Shown here in pieces: positions 1 through 9,102 of a stretch of DNA of 64,000 nucleotides. Both the position numbers and the translations under genes were made by a program. The first letter of the stretch is position 1. Each line of letters begins with the position of its first letter. This DNA comes from Sulfitobacter litoralis (GTDB lineage Bacteria; Pseudomonadota; Alphaproteobacteria; Rhodobacterales; Rhodobacteraceae): contig NZ_FNJD01000001.1 in NCBI RefSeq assembly GCF_900103185.1, positions 288,737-352,736 on the forward strand, read 5' to 3'. The notes under the pieces were generated by a model. The model did not search any database. It worked only from the letters and a program-made list of their open reading frames with translations, and was not told the origin of the DNA.

Positions 1-22
1 CAGATCAAAGGACAACAAGACA

Positions 23-628
23 ATGAATAAATTCGACAAGCTTTCCGGGATCGCGGCCCCCATGCCGATGGTGAATATCGACACCGATATGATCATCCCC
101 AAGCAGTTCCTGAAAACAATCAAACGGTCGGGCCTTGGCGTGAACCTGTTTGACGAGATGCGCTATGACCGCGACGGCAACGAAGTGCCTGATTTCGTCC
201 TGAACAAGCCGCAATACCGCGAAACACAGATTCTGGTCGCAGGCGATAACTTTGGCTGTGGCTCTTCGCGTGAACACGCGCCTTGGGCGATTGCCGATTT
301 TGGCATCACCTGCGTGATTGCGCCCAGTTTTGCGGATATCTTTTACAGCAACTGTTTCAAGAACGGCATCCTGCCCATTGCCCTGCCGCAAGAACAGGTC
401 GATCTGCTGATGAAAGACGCCGAAAAAGGCTCCAACGCGCGGATCGAGGTGGACCTTGAGGCGCAGACGATCACCAGTTCCGATGGCGACGTCTTCACCT
501 TCCAGGTCGACGCGTTCAAAAAGCACTGCTTGATGAACGGTCTGGACGATATCGGCCTGACCATGGAAAAAGCGGCTTCGATCGACAGCTTCGAATCTGC
601 TGCCGCACAGGCGCGTCCTTGGGTGTAA
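23..628 (+). CDS. leuD: 3-isopropylmalate dehydratase small subunit
   Basis: LeuD pairs with LeuC to isomerise 2-isopropylmalate to 3-isopropylmalate in cytoplasmic leucine synthesis. The 201-residue protein has the full family length. It shows the swivel-domain signature [17 protein letters not shown] at about residues 74-90 and an N-terminal segment typical of LeuD. An AAAGGA motif lies about ten bases before the ATG. leuC is expected just left of the window. leuB lies 2.2 kb downstream on the same strand, separated by two unrelated genes. Confidence is high. Confidence 0.97.
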   Translation: MNKFDKLSGIAAPMPMVNIDTDMIIPKQFLKTIKRSGLGVNLFDEMRYDRDGNEVPDFVLNKPQYRETQILVAGDNFGCGSSREHAPWAIADFGITCVIAPSFADIFYSNCFKNGILPIALPQEQVDLLMKDAEKGSNARIEVDLEAQTITSSDGDVFTFQVDAFKKHCLMNGLDDIGLTMEKAASIDSFESAAAQARPWV

Positions 629-639
629 AACCTTTGGCC

Positions 640-657
640 GCGGCCCCCTGGGGCCGC
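640..657 (+). other. GC-rich hairpin after leuD
   Basis: An 8-bp perfect stem (GCGGCCCC/GGGGCCGC) with a 2-base nominal loop lies 12 bases after the leuD stop codon. No T-tract follows, so it is not a canonical intrinsic terminator. It may stabilise the leuD mRNA 3' end. Confidence 0.45.
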
Positions 658-693
658 TGGCTTGACCTAACCGTGGGTTGAGAGCTATAAATA

Positions 694-722
694 GTTGTGG
701 GCGTCGTGTGAACGCCCACAAC
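694..722. other. 11-bp perfect inverted repeat in the leuD downstream gap
   Basis: The arms GTTGTGGGCGT and ACGCCCACAAC pair perfectly around a 7-base loop. No T-run follows on the plus strand. It could be a terminator-like RNA hairpin or an operator for a dimeric regulator. It lies in the 322-base gap 629-950, which otherwise shows no convincing gene: the short frames there lack any recognisable domain. Confidence 0.5.
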
Positions 723-950
723 ATATCGTGGGTAGCGTCATTTGCGCCGCAGCAATGATGCAATACCGCACCATACCTGCGCCCTAATTGCCTCAGGTCC
801 ATCGCCATTGTCAGGAATCCTCTTGAGGAATGTGGCGAAAGAAGACACAATTGAGGCAATTCTGAGGCAGGCCTTCGACACCCGAGGGCATCAAGTTGGA
901 ACAAGCACGCGGCAAAGTATCGTGGCTGGCCAGTTTGGAAGGGTAGTTTT

Positions 951-1796
951 GTGATTGCACGTATATCCGGCGCGGCAGCGCGTGGCATTCTGGTGGCATT
1001 GCTGATCGCAACGCCGGCCCTCATGTTACCCGCTATGCTTAATGATGCCAGTCAGATCACCATGCTGGTGGCGCTGATTGCCTGTTTCCTCACGTTTATC
1101 GAATACAATTCCAACTTCCCCAGCATCATCGAATTTCGCGATGCCGCGCCGTTCAACCGGCTGCGCTATGTCTGCCTGCTGGTGACGGTCATCGTGTTGA
1201 CGCTGATCCTGAAGCAAAAGGTCAGCCCGTCGGTTCTGGGCGGGGCGATGACCTCTATCGGGACGATCCTCGGCAACGCGATGGACTTTCCTTTCTCACC
1301 CGTGCGTATGATCGTGCTGATGCTGCCCGAAAACGCCAGCGACGCGCTGGTCGCGTCGGTGCGCACATCGGCGGGCATGGCCTATCTGATCTCGCTGATC
1401 TCGATGGGCGCGTTTCTGGTGCTGGTACGCATCATGAACTGGCCTGTGCGTCAGGGGGCCTTTAACGTCTGGGTGAACCTGCCGCTGTTTGACCCAACAG
1501 CGGGCGGAGACGTCATCTATCGGCTGCAACGGGATGCGCGGATCAATATCGCGCTTGGTTTCCTGCTGCCCTTCCTGATCCCCGCGGTGGTCAAAGCGGC
1601 CTCTGATCTGCTAGACCCGATTACATTGCAGAACCCGCATACCCAGATCTGGACAGTCGCCGCATGGGCCTTCCTTCCTGCCAGTATCATCATGCGCGGC
1701 ATTGCCATGGGCAAGATCGCCGAGATGATCGAAGAGAAACGCCGTCGCGCCTATGCCGACGACGCGGAAAAGGACCACGGCTTGCAGCCAGCCTGA
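951..1796 (+). CDS. Hypothetical multi-pass membrane protein
   Basis: A 281-residue protein of unknown function, probably starting at GTG 951. Hydrophobic segments lie near residues 10-50, 70-90, 135-160 and 200-215, and again around 235-250. This suggests four to six membrane passes in the inner membrane. The C-terminus is short, charged and cytoplasmic-looking (EKRRRAYADDAEKD). No enzymatic motif is seen. It sits between leuD and an exported nuclease-like gene whose start overlaps its stop, so the two are probably translated together. I recognise no named family. Confidence 0.75.
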   Translation: MIARISGAAARGILVALLIATPALMLPAMLNDASQITMLVALIACFLTFIEYNSNFPSIIEFRDAAPFNRLRYVCLLVTVIVLTLILKQKVSPSVLGGAMTSIGTILGNAMDFPFSPVRMIVLMLPENASDALVASVRTSAGMAYLISLISMGAFLVLVRIMNWPVRQGAFNVWVNLPLFDPTAGGDVIYRLQRDARINIALGFLLPFLIPAVVKAASDLLDPITLQNPHTQIWTVAAWAFLPASIIMRGIAMGKIAEMIEEKRRRAYADDAEKDHGLQPA

Positions 1797-2773
1797 TCGC
1801 GGGTGCCCTGCTAGCCGCGACAGCCGCCAACGCGGACCCGCTGCGCATCGCCACCTTTAACACCGAATTATCGCGCGCCGGACCAGGTCTGCTGCTGCGG
1901 GATCTGGCCAAAGGGTCGGACCCACAGATCAGCGCCGTGATGCGTCTGCTGGCGGATGTCTCTGCCGATATCATCGTGCTGCAAGGCATCGACTATGACC
2001 TCGACGGGACCACGCTTGGTGCTTTCGCAGATGTGCTTGGCGCAAGGGGTCCCGTCTACCCCCATCGTTTCGCGCTGCCCCCCAATGCCGGACGCCCCAC
2101 AGGGCTGGATATGGATGGTGATGGCCAAACAGGCGGCGCACGCGATGGTCAGGGGTATGGGCGGTTCTTTGGCGCGGGCGCGATGGCGATCCTGTCGCGC
2201 TATCCTGTGCTGAACCCTGCCGTGCAGGATCATACCGCATTTCTGTGGCGCGACCTGCCCGATGCGCTGCTGCCCCGAACAAAGAATGGCCCCTTCCCCT
2301 CTGATGCAGTGCAACAGGTGCAGCGCCTTGCGTCGCACGGCGCGTGGGTCGTACCGATCGCCATCCCCGATCAGCCGCCCGTGACCTTGCTGACCTTCTA
2401 TGCCACGCCCCCTGTGTTCGATGGACCAGAGGACCGAAACGGCAAACGCAACCATGATGAAATTCTGTTTTGGGATCACTATCTGGCAGGCACCTTTGGT
2501 CCACCGCCAAACGAACGCGTTGTCCTGTTAGGGGATGCAAACCTCGATCCGACCAAAGGCGAAGGGTTGAAAACCGCAATCCAGACCCTGCTGGATCACC
2601 CCGCCCTGCAAGACCCGCTGGCGGATCAACCCACCGTCACCTTCGACAGTTTGGGGGACATGCGCGTCGACTATCTGCTGCCCTCGACCGATTGGCGCGT
2701 TGTGGCGGCCGGCGTCGCGCGTGACCCCGCTGCCAGCCGTCACGGCCTGGTCTGGGCCGATCTTGACCGCTAG
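1793..2773 (+). CDS. Exported endonuclease/exonuclease/phosphatase-family protein
   Basis: The protein has the EEP (DNase I-like) fold pattern: [11 protein letters not shown] near the mature N-terminus, [11 protein letters not shown] as the central GD-N motif, and RVDYLLPS near the C-terminus. A hydrophobic stretch ending in ATAANA just before the catalytic domain looks like a signal peptide, so it is probably periplasmic or extracellular. The start is uncertain. The open frame reaches back to ATG 1664, but that part reads as a shadow of the upstream gene. No ATG, GTG or TTG lies between it and the signal peptide. CTG 1793 overlaps the upstream stop as CTGA and gives a compact 17-residue leader (326 residues in all). 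The substrate (nucleic acid or phosphoester) is unknown. Confidence 0.8.
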   Translation: MIAGALLAATAANADPLRIATFNTELSRAGPGLLLRDLAKGSDPQISAVMRLLADVSADIIVLQGIDYDLDGTTLGAFADVLGARGPVYPHRFALPPNAGRPTGLDMDGDGQTGGARDGQGYGRFFGAGAMAILSRYPVLNPAVQDHTAFLWRDLPDALLPRTKNGPFPSDAVQQVQRLASHGAWVVPIAIPDQPPVTLLTFYATPPVFDGPEDRNGKRNHDEILFWDHYLAGTFGPPPNERVVLLGDANLDPTKGEGLKTAIQTLLDHPALQDPLADQPTVTFDSLGDMRVDYLLPSTDWRVVAAGVARDPAASRHGLVWADLDR

Positions 2774-2838
2774 CCGTTCTTGACCCCTCCCCCTCCCCGC
2801 GCTACGCCGCTGTGAACGTATTTTTCAGGAGACATCGC

Positions 2839-3945
2839 ATGGCCAACCCCACATTGCTAATCCTCGCCGGTGACGGCATCGGCCCCGAGGTCATGGGCCA
2901 GGTTGTCCGCATCATCGACTGGTTTGGCGACAAGCGCGATCTGGCCTTTGACGTGGATCACGATCTGGTTGGCGGTGCCGCCTATGACAAGCACGGCACG
3001 CCCCTGCATGACGACACAATGGCCAAAGCACTGGCGGCGGACGCTGTTTTGCTTGGTGCCGTCGGTGGGCCAAAGTACGACGCGCTTGATTTCAGCGTCA
3101 AACCCGAACGCGGCCTGCTGCGTCTGCGCAAGGAAATGGACCTGTTCTCGAACCTGCGTCCCGCACAATGCTTTGACGCGCTGGCAGATTTCTCATCGCT
3201 GAAGAAAGACCTCGTCGCCGGGCTCGACATCATGATCGTGCGCGAACTGACATCCGGCGTCTACTTTGGCGAACCGCGGGGAATTTTCGAGGAAGGCAAC
3301 GAGCGCGTCGGCATCAATACACAGCGCTACACCGAATCCGAGATTGACCGCGTTGCGCGGTCGGCTTTTGAACTGGCGCGTCGTCGGGGCAACAAAGTCT
3401 GCTCGATGGAGAAAGCCAACGTCATGGAAAGCGGCATCCTGTGGCGCGAAGTCGTGCAAAAAGTGCATGACGAAGACTACCCCGATGTCGAGCTGTCCCA
3501 CATGTACGCCGACAACGGCGCGATGCAGCTGGTCCGCGCGCCCAAGCAGTTCGACGTAATTGTCACCGACAACCTGTTCGGCGACATCCTGTCCGACTGT
3601 GCTGCGATGCTGACAGGCTCGCTGGGGATGCTGCCCTCTGCCTCGCTGGGTGCGCCCAATGCCGATGGCCGCCCCAAGGCGCTTTACGAACCCGTCCACG
3701 GCTCTGCCCCCGATATCGCGGGCCAAGGTAAGGCGAACCCCATCGCCTGTATCCTCAGCTTTGCCATGGCGCTGCGCTATTCCTTCGACCAAGGCGATGA
3801 AGCCGCGCGTCTGGAAAAAGCCGTCGAACAGGTTCTTGCTGATGGTGCCCGCACCGCAGACCTGATGGGCCCCGAAGGCGGCTCCCCTATCTCGACCTCG
3901 GAAATGGGCGACGCTATCCTCGCAGCGCTCGACGCGAGCCTGTAA
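2839..3945 (+). CDS. leuB: 3-isopropylmalate dehydrogenase
   Basis: LeuB oxidatively decarboxylates 3-isopropylmalate with NAD+ in leucine synthesis. The 368-residue protein starts [20 protein letters not shown] and carries the family signature [20 protein letters not shown] near residues 240-260, with [14 protein letters not shown] further on. The start ATG 2839 has AGGAG about eight bases upstream; a GTG 27 bases earlier is less likely. It is separated from leuD by the membrane and EEP genes. Confidence is very high. Confidence 0.97.
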   Translation: MANPTLLILAGDGIGPEVMGQVVRIIDWFGDKRDLAFDVDHDLVGGAAYDKHGTPLHDDTMAKALAADAVLLGAVGGPKYDALDFSVKPERGLLRLRKEMDLFSNLRPAQCFDALADFSSLKKDLVAGLDIMIVRELTSGVYFGEPRGIFEEGNERVGINTQRYTESEIDRVARSAFELARRRGNKVCSMEKANVMESGILWREVVQKVHDEDYPDVELSHMYADNGAMQLVRAPKQFDVIVTDNLFGDILSDCAAMLTGSLGMLPSASLGAPNADGRPKALYEPVHGSAPDIAGQGKANPIACILSFAMALRYSFDQGDEAARLEKAVEQVLADGARTADLMGPEGGSPISTSEMGDAILAALDASL

Positions 3946-3957
3946 GACAAAGAACGC

Positions 3958-3983
3958 AGCCCTGCCGGACCACCGGCGGGGCT
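3958..3983 (+). terminator. Possible leuB terminator hairpin
   Basis: An 11-bp stem with one G-U pair (AGCCCTGCCGG/CCGGCGGGGCT) and a 4-base loop lies 13 bases after the leuB stop. There is no clear T-tract, so termination strength is uncertain. Confidence 0.4.
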
Positions 3984-4120
3984 ACTCCGATCCCCGCTGC
4001 ACCGCCGCGATCGCGAAAGCGGCTTCGTTATAGCCAGACGCATCAGACGCCGCCGCACAGCACTTTCCCTAAATTTCGTGAAACCCGCACCCGCCCTGAC
4101 CATTGGCACGCAGGCAGCAA

Positions 4121-4197
4121 TGGTGACCCCGATTGGATTCGAACCAATAACCTGCCCCTTAGGAGGGGGCTGCTCTATCCAGTTGAGCCACGGGGCC
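4121..4197 (-). tRNA. tRNA-Arg(CCU)
   Basis: Read on the minus strand, the acceptor stem GGCCCCG pairs with CGGGGTC (one G-U), followed by A and an encoded CCA. The anticodon stem GCCCC/GGGGC encloses loop CTCCTAA, giving anticodon CCU, which reads AGG. The T-arm contains GGTTCGAATCC. The 77 bases include CCA. Confidence 0.96.
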
Positions 4198-4353
4198 ACG
4201 GGTTTGACTTAGCGCAAAATGCGGTGGTGATCCAGTCACAGAACCGGACATCTCGGCAGGTCTGAGGCGGGGTGCTTGATATGGTGATTGCCTGTGATCA
4301 TGGGACGCACTACGCTGTTGATAGAATACCACTTTCAAGCAGGACAAGCGCCT

Positions 4354-5391
4354 TTGACACAGCCTCCGAAACGCCCGTTGACCCTTCGTGATGTATCCGA
4401 TGCCTGCGGGGTGTCGGAAATGACGGTCAGCCGGGTCCTGCGAAAACGCGGCGATGTCTCAGACGCGACGCGGCGGCGGGTGTTGGCGGCGGCCAAGGAA
4501 CTGGGATACGTGCCCAACCAGATCGCCGGATCGCTGGCCTCCCAGCGGGTCAATCTGGTCGCTGTGATCATTCCATCGCTGTCGAACATGGTCTTCCCCG
4601 AGGTGCTGAACGGCATCAATCAGGTGCTGGAAGACACGCCGTTGCAGCCGGTTGTGGGCGTGACGGACTATATGCCCGAAAAAGAAGAGCGCGTTTTGTA
4701 CGAAATGCTGTCCTGGCGGCCTTCGGGCGTGATCATCGCGGGACTGGAACATTCCGAGGCGACGCGTGCCATGCTCAAGAACGCGGGCATCCCCGTGGTC
4801 GAGATCATGGACGTGGACGGACGTCCGATTGATGCGATGGTCGGCATCTCGCACCGCCGTGCAGGGCAGGAGATGGCCAAGGCGATCCTCAAGGAAGGCT
4901 ATGAACATATCGGGTTCATGGGCACCAAGATGCCATTGGACCACCGCGCACGTAAACGGTTCGAAGGGTTCACCGAAGGGCTTGCCAAAGCAGGAATAGA
5001 GATAGAGGACCGCGCGTTCTATTCCGGCGGCTCCGCACTGGCCAAGGGGCGCGAGATGACGCAAGACATGCTCGAGCGGTCGCCCGAACTGGATTTCCTG
5101 TACTATTCAAACGACATGATCGGCGCAGGCGGGCTGTTGTATCTGATCGATCAGGGCATTGATATTCCGGGCCAGATTGGCCTTGCCGGCTTTAACAACG
5201 TGGAGCTTTTGCAGGGTCTGCCCCGCCAGCTTGCTACGATGGACGCCTGCCGGCTTGAGGTCGGACAGGCCGCTGCGCGTATTATCCTGAATGATACGCT
5301 GGATGAACCGGACCCGGATCTGCAAACGCAAATCACCCTGACACCCACCTTGTCGCTGGGGGATACACTGCGCCGCAACCGCAAGGTATGA
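4354..5391 (+). CDS. LacI-family transcriptional regulator (GntR-like)
   Basis: A cytoplasmic DNA-binding repressor. An N-terminal helix-turn-helix (LTLRDVSDACGVSEMTVSRVL) is followed by a periplasmic-binding-protein-like effector domain (VNLVAVIIPSLSNMVFPEVL onward). Residues resemble the gluconate repressor branch of LacI proteins, but the ligand cannot be read from sequence. I prefer TTG 4354 (345 residues, AGGACA upstream) because it places the HTH at the usual distance from the N-terminus. ATG 4300 or TTG 4288 would add 18-22 residues. The stop overlaps the next gene by four bases. No sugar-catabolism genes are adjacent. Confidence 0.9.
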   Translation: MTQPPKRPLTLRDVSDACGVSEMTVSRVLRKRGDVSDATRRRVLAAAKELGYVPNQIAGSLASQRVNLVAVIIPSLSNMVFPEVLNGINQVLEDTPLQPVVGVTDYMPEKEERVLYEMLSWRPSGVIIAGLEHSEATRAMLKNAGIPVVEIMDVDGRPIDAMVGISHRRAGQEMAKAILKEGYEHIGFMGTKMPLDHRARKRFEGFTEGLAKAGIEIEDRAFYSGGSALAKGREMTQDMLERSPELDFLYYSNDMIGAGGLLYLIDQGIDIPGQIGLAGFNNVELLQGLPRQLATMDACRLEVGQAAARIILNDTLDEPDPDLQTQITLTPTLSLGDTLRRNRKV

Positions 5392-6593
5392 CCCTCGCCA
5401 CGCTTGGCAATCGTGACGCGCGTCGCATCTTTTTGCACCGTCACTTGCTCGGCGATGCGCCGCAAGGCCCCGCCGGCGGGGATGCCCTGTTGCAGCTGAT
5501 CCGCGGCTTGGGGTTTGTGCAACTGGACAGCATTAACACAGTGGCGCGAGCGCATGACCTGATCCTGTTTTCGCGCCGGCAACGCTATCGTCCGCAGGCG
5601 CTGAAAAACCTGTATGAACGCGATGGCGCGCTGTTTGAACACTGGACCCACGACGCCGCTGTGATCCCGATGGGCTTTTACCCTTATTGGGAATTGCGCC
5701 GGCAGCGCGACGCGCAGATGCTGCGCAAGCGGTACGAAAACTGGCACAAACATGATTTCGAAGGGCGGTTCCAAACCGTGCTGGACCAGATCCGGTCAGA
5801 TGGTCCGGTGTCGTCGTCTGACGTTGGACAGGACGAACCGCGCTCAAATGGCGGGTGGTGGGATTGGCATCCGTCAAAGACCGCGCTGGAATATCTGTGG
5901 CGTGCAGGGGCGCTGTGCGTGGTGGGGCGCGACGGTTTCCAGAAACGCTATGACCTGACAGAGCGGGTAATTGACGCCGCGCTATGCGACCCGTCACAGG
6001 CACCGGATGAGACGCAGACCATCGACTGGTGCTGCACCGGGGCGTTGGACCGTTTGGGCTTTGCCACACCGGGCGAACTGGCGGCGTTTTGGGCACATAT
6101 TACCCCCGCAGAGGCGAAAGCCTGGGTCCAGCGTGAACAAGCCGCCGGTCGGATTGAGCAGGTCCAGATCGCGGGTGCCGACGGCACGCCTCATCGCAGC
6201 TATGCCCGTCCCGGTCTGGCAAGCGACCCCGCGATAGACATGGCTCCGACCGCACGGCTGCGGGTGCTGAGCCCCTTTGACCCTGCGCTGCGCGATCGCA
6301 AACGCGCCGAACGTCTGTTCGGGTTTCGCTACCGGATAGAGATGTTCGTCCCCGCACCAAAACGGGTTTATGGCTACTATGTGTTCCCGATCCTGCAAGG
6401 CGACAGCATCATCGCCCGCGTGGACATGAAGGCGCACCGCGACCGCGATACGCTGGTGGTACGCGCCCTTTGGCCAGAGCCGTGCACGCGGTGGGGCAAA
6501 GGCAAACAGGCCGCGTTAGAGGCTGAACTGGCCCGTATTGTCCGTCTGGCTGGCGTCAGTCAGATCGCCTTCGAAGACGGCTGGCTCCGTTAA
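5388..6593 (+). CDS. YcaQ/AlkZ-family winged-helix DNA glycosylase
   Basis: A 401-residue member of the HTH_42 family, whose characterised members (E. coli YcaQ, Streptomyces AlkZ) excise bulky alkylated or cross-linked bases. The catalytic Q-hydrophobic-D motif appears as Q45-L46-D47 in GFVQLDSIN. It is followed by TVARAHDLILFSRRQRY and the conserved EHWTHDAAVIP. Length matches the YcaQ branch (about 400 residues). The ATG overlaps the LacI-family stop as ATGA, implying one transcript. The substrate is inferred from the family only. Confidence 0.87.
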   Translation: MTLATLGNRDARRIFLHRHLLGDAPQGPAGGDALLQLIRGLGFVQLDSINTVARAHDLILFSRRQRYRPQALKNLYERDGALFEHWTHDAAVIPMGFYPYWELRRQRDAQMLRKRYENWHKHDFEGRFQTVLDQIRSDGPVSSSDVGQDEPRSNGGWWDWHPSKTALEYLWRAGALCVVGRDGFQKRYDLTERVIDAALCDPSQAPDETQTIDWCCTGALDRLGFATPGELAAFWAHITPAEAKAWVQREQAAGRIEQVQIAGADGTPHRSYARPGLASDPAIDMAPTARLRVLSPFDPALRDRKRAERLFGFRYRIEMFVPAPKRVYGYYVFPILQGDSIIARVDMKAHRDRDTLVVRALWPEPCTRWGKGKQAALEAELARIVRLAGVSQIAFEDGWLR

Positions 6594-6757
6594 ACCACTC
6601 CGTTTCGATGAACGAATTGGCGGTACATGCCTACGCACGCACCAACGATGACAATTTGTAAACATTTTGTTGACGTATTGCTTTTCCCTGCCAAAGTAAG
6701 CGGAAAGGAATCAAGAACCATGCCGCACCGCCTTTATTTTCATCCGATGGGTCGCCC

Positions 6758-8002
6758 ATGACACGCCATGTGGTCGTCGTGGGGGCGGGTATCGTCGGTG
6801 TGTCATCGGCGATCTGGCTGCAACGCGCAGGCGCGCAGGTCACGATCATTGATCGCGCGGCACCGGGCACAGGGACGTCGCATGGGAACGCGGGCGTGCT
6901 GGCCGCTTGTGCCGTCGCACCCGTCACTGCGCCCGGCCTGATTGCCAAAGCGCCCGCGATGCTGCTGAACCCCGATGTGCCGCTTTATCTGCGCCTGTCC
7001 TATCTGCCGCGCTTGTTGCCGTGGCTGGGCAAGTATCTGCGTGTGGCGAACGACCGGGACACCCGCCGGATCGCGCAGGGTCTTGCGCCTATCGTGGGTG
7101 ACAGTGTCGACCAGCACAAAAGCCTGACCTCCGATCTGGGCCTGTCCGACTGGGTGACAGACAGCGACTATGTCTTTGCCTATCGCAACCGCGCGGCCTT
7201 TGACGCCGAGGCCTATACCTGGGCGCTGCGGGCGGATGCCGGCTTTACGCCCGATCTGATCGAAGGCGGGCAGGTGCGCGAGTATGAACCGACCCTTGGG
7301 CCGGACATTCACCTGCTTGCCACCATGAAGGACCACGGCTTTATCCGCGACCCCGGCGGATATGTGACCGCTTTGGCACAGGCCTTTGAACAGGGCGGCG
7401 GCACAATCATGCAGGCCGAGGTCAAGGATTTTGACCTCTCAGCCGGCGCGATCAGCGGCATAGAGACAACCCAAGGCCGCGTGGCCTGTGATGATGTCGT
7501 GCTTGCCACCGGCGTCTGGTCAAAACCGCTGATGGCCAAGCTGGGGCTGAATGTCCCGCTGGAAACCGAACGCGGCTATCATGTGATATTCGAGGGGGCG
7601 ACGGGCGTTCCCGCGCGCCCCGTGATGATCGCCAGCGGTAAATTCGTTGCCACTCCCATGGCGCAGGGCCTACGCTGCGCGGGTATCCTAGAGTTCGGCG
7701 GACTTGACGCAGCCCCGTCCAAAGCACCGCTGGCGCTGCTGCGGCGACAGGCCAAGGCCGCCTTTCCCCAGCTGACTGCCACGCGTGAAATCGAATGGCT
7801 GGGGCACAGACCTGCCCCCAGCGACAGCCTGCCCCTGATCGGACAGGTTGGCACAAGCCGGGTCTTTACCGCCTTTGGGCATCACCACATCGGGTTGACA
7901 GGCGGGCCCAAAACAGGCCGCCTCGTCGCAGGATTGGTTATGGGGCAACCCGTCAACACCGACCTGCAGCCCTATGCACCGCAACGGTTTAGCAGGGGCT
8001 AA
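6758..8002 (+). CDS. FAD-dependent amino-acid dehydrogenase (DadA-like)
   Basis: A 414-residue DAO-superfamily flavoprotein. The FAD dinucleotide motif VVVGAGIVGVSSAIWLQRAG lies at the N-terminus, and a C-terminal GHHHIGLTGGPKTGRLVAGL segment matches the second FAD-contacting region of DadA-like enzymes. Such enzymes oxidise D-amino acids or secondary amines and pass electrons to the respiratory chain. It lies 39 bases before the TRAP solute-binding gene and upstream of pxpBCA, so it probably acts on the imported compound or a derivative of it. The substrate is unknown. A 164-base gap upstream probably holds the promoter. Confidence 0.88.
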   Translation: MTRHVVVVGAGIVGVSSAIWLQRAGAQVTIIDRAAPGTGTSHGNAGVLAACAVAPVTAPGLIAKAPAMLLNPDVPLYLRLSYLPRLLPWLGKYLRVANDRDTRRIAQGLAPIVGDSVDQHKSLTSDLGLSDWVTDSDYVFAYRNRAAFDAEAYTWALRADAGFTPDLIEGGQVREYEPTLGPDIHLLATMKDHGFIRDPGGYVTALAQAFEQGGGTIMQAEVKDFDLSAGAISGIETTQGRVACDDVVLATGVWSKPLMAKLGLNVPLETERGYHVIFEGATGVPARPVMIASGKFVATPMAQGLRCAGILEFGGLDAAPSKAPLALLRRQAKAAFPQLTATREIEWLGHRPAPSDSLPLIGQVGTSRVFTAFGHHHIGLTGGPKTGRLVAGLVMGQPVNTDLQPYAPQRFSRG

Positions 8003-8041
8003 CCCCGCAAGCCAAAGACATTCCAACAAGGAGAGAACCAC

Positions 8042-9031
8042 ATGAAACGGACCACCACATTGATGACAGGCGTCGCGACCGCCGCCCTGACGGTCACCAC
8101 CGCCCTGCCCGCTTTCGCGGCTGAGAAATGGGACATGCCGATGGCCTATTCGGCATCGAACTTCCATTCCGAGAACGGCGTTGAATTTGCCAACTGCGTG
8201 ACCGAAGGCACCGCAGGCGAAATCGAGATCACCGTACACTCCGGCGGGTCGCTGATCGCGGGTGCCGATATCAAACGCGCGATTCAGACAGGTCAGGTCC
8301 AGTTGGGCGAACGCATCCTGTCGGGTCACCAGAACGAAAACGCGATCTTCGGCTTTGACTCGATCCCGTTCCTTGCGCCGTCCTTCGAGGCGTCTGACAA
8401 ACTGTGGCAAGCCGCCAAACCCAAGATCGAAGAGCTGCTTGCAGAGCAGAACCTGACCCTGCTTTATAACGTGCCATGGCCGCCACAGGGTCTGTACTTC
8501 AAGAAAGAGGTCAACACAGTCGAGGACATGAAAGGCGTCAAGTTCCGGTCCTACAACAACGCGACCAGCCGTCTGGCAGAGCTGACAGGCATGCTGCCCG
8601 TCACCATCGAAGCCGCCGAGCTAAGCCAAGCCTTCGCCACCGGCGTTGCGGAATCCATGATTTCGTCCGGTGCGACCGGCTATGACCAGAAAGTCTGGGA
8701 AAGCCTGACGCATTTCTACGAGGTCGACGCTTGGCTGCCGCGCAACTACATCATGGTCAACAACGACGTGTGGAACGATGTCTCGGAAGAGAACAAATCC
8801 ATCATCACCACCTGTGCCAGCGATGCGGAAACGCGCGGGCTGCAAGCCTCCAAGGACTATACACAGTTCACCTATGACGGGCTGCGCGAAGGCGGCATGA
8901 CCGTGGAACCCGCCAGCGAAGATCTGATGTCCGGCCTGCGCGACATTGGCGGCACCATGACCTCCGAATGGCTGGAAAATGCGGGCGAGGACGGTCAGGC
9001 GATCGTCGATAGCTACAAATCCATGCAGTAA
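8042..9031 (+). CDS. TRAP transporter solute-binding protein (DctP family)
   Basis: A periplasmic binding protein of 329 residues with a signal peptide ending ALPAFA-A (about residue 27). The body shows DctP-family features: a ligand-binding core with KGVKFRSYNNATSRLAELTG at about residues 165-185, where the Arg is the usual carboxylate anchor, and ATGVAESMISSGATGYDQK. It should deliver a carboxylate to the DctQM permease encoded just downstream. A GGAG ribosome site precedes ATG 8042. The operon context suggests 5-oxoproline or a related amino acid, which is inference. Confidence 0.93.
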   Translation: MKRTTTLMTGVATAALTVTTALPAFAAEKWDMPMAYSASNFHSENGVEFANCVTEGTAGEIEITVHSGGSLIAGADIKRAIQTGQVQLGERILSGHQNENAIFGFDSIPFLAPSFEASDKLWQAAKPKIEELLAEQNLTLLYNVPWPPQGLYFKKEVNTVEDMKGVKFRSYNNATSRLAELTGMLPVTIEAAELSQAFATGVAESMISSGATGYDQKVWESLTHFYEVDAWLPRNYIMVNNDVWNDVSEENKSIITTCASDAETRGLQASKDYTQFTYDGLREGGMTVEPASEDLMSGLRDIGGTMTSEWLENAGEDGQAIVDSYKSMQ

Positions 9032-9038
9032 ATCAGCG

Positions 9039-9071
9039 AACGGCGGCACCCCACACAGGTGCCGCCGTTTT
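9039..9071 (+). terminator. Hairpin with T-run between dctP and dctQ
   Basis: A 12-bp perfect stem (AACGGCGGCACC/GGTGCCGCCGTT) with a 7-base loop is followed by TT. It probably acts as a partial terminator or mRNA stabiliser that keeps binding-protein expression above permease expression. Confidence 0.75.
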
Positions 9072-9102
9072 CCTGCGATCCGCCAAACCGGAGACCTTTC
9101 CC

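Noticed and set aside
5..1024. 339-codon minus-strand frame over leuD
   Set aside because: It covers leuD and its downstream gap, has no recognisable domain, and its composition is typical of antisense frames.
6660..6700. Sigma-70 promoter before the DadA-like gene
   Set aside because: A TTGACG is present, but the hexamer 17 bases later (AAAGTA) is too poor to support a specific promoter call.
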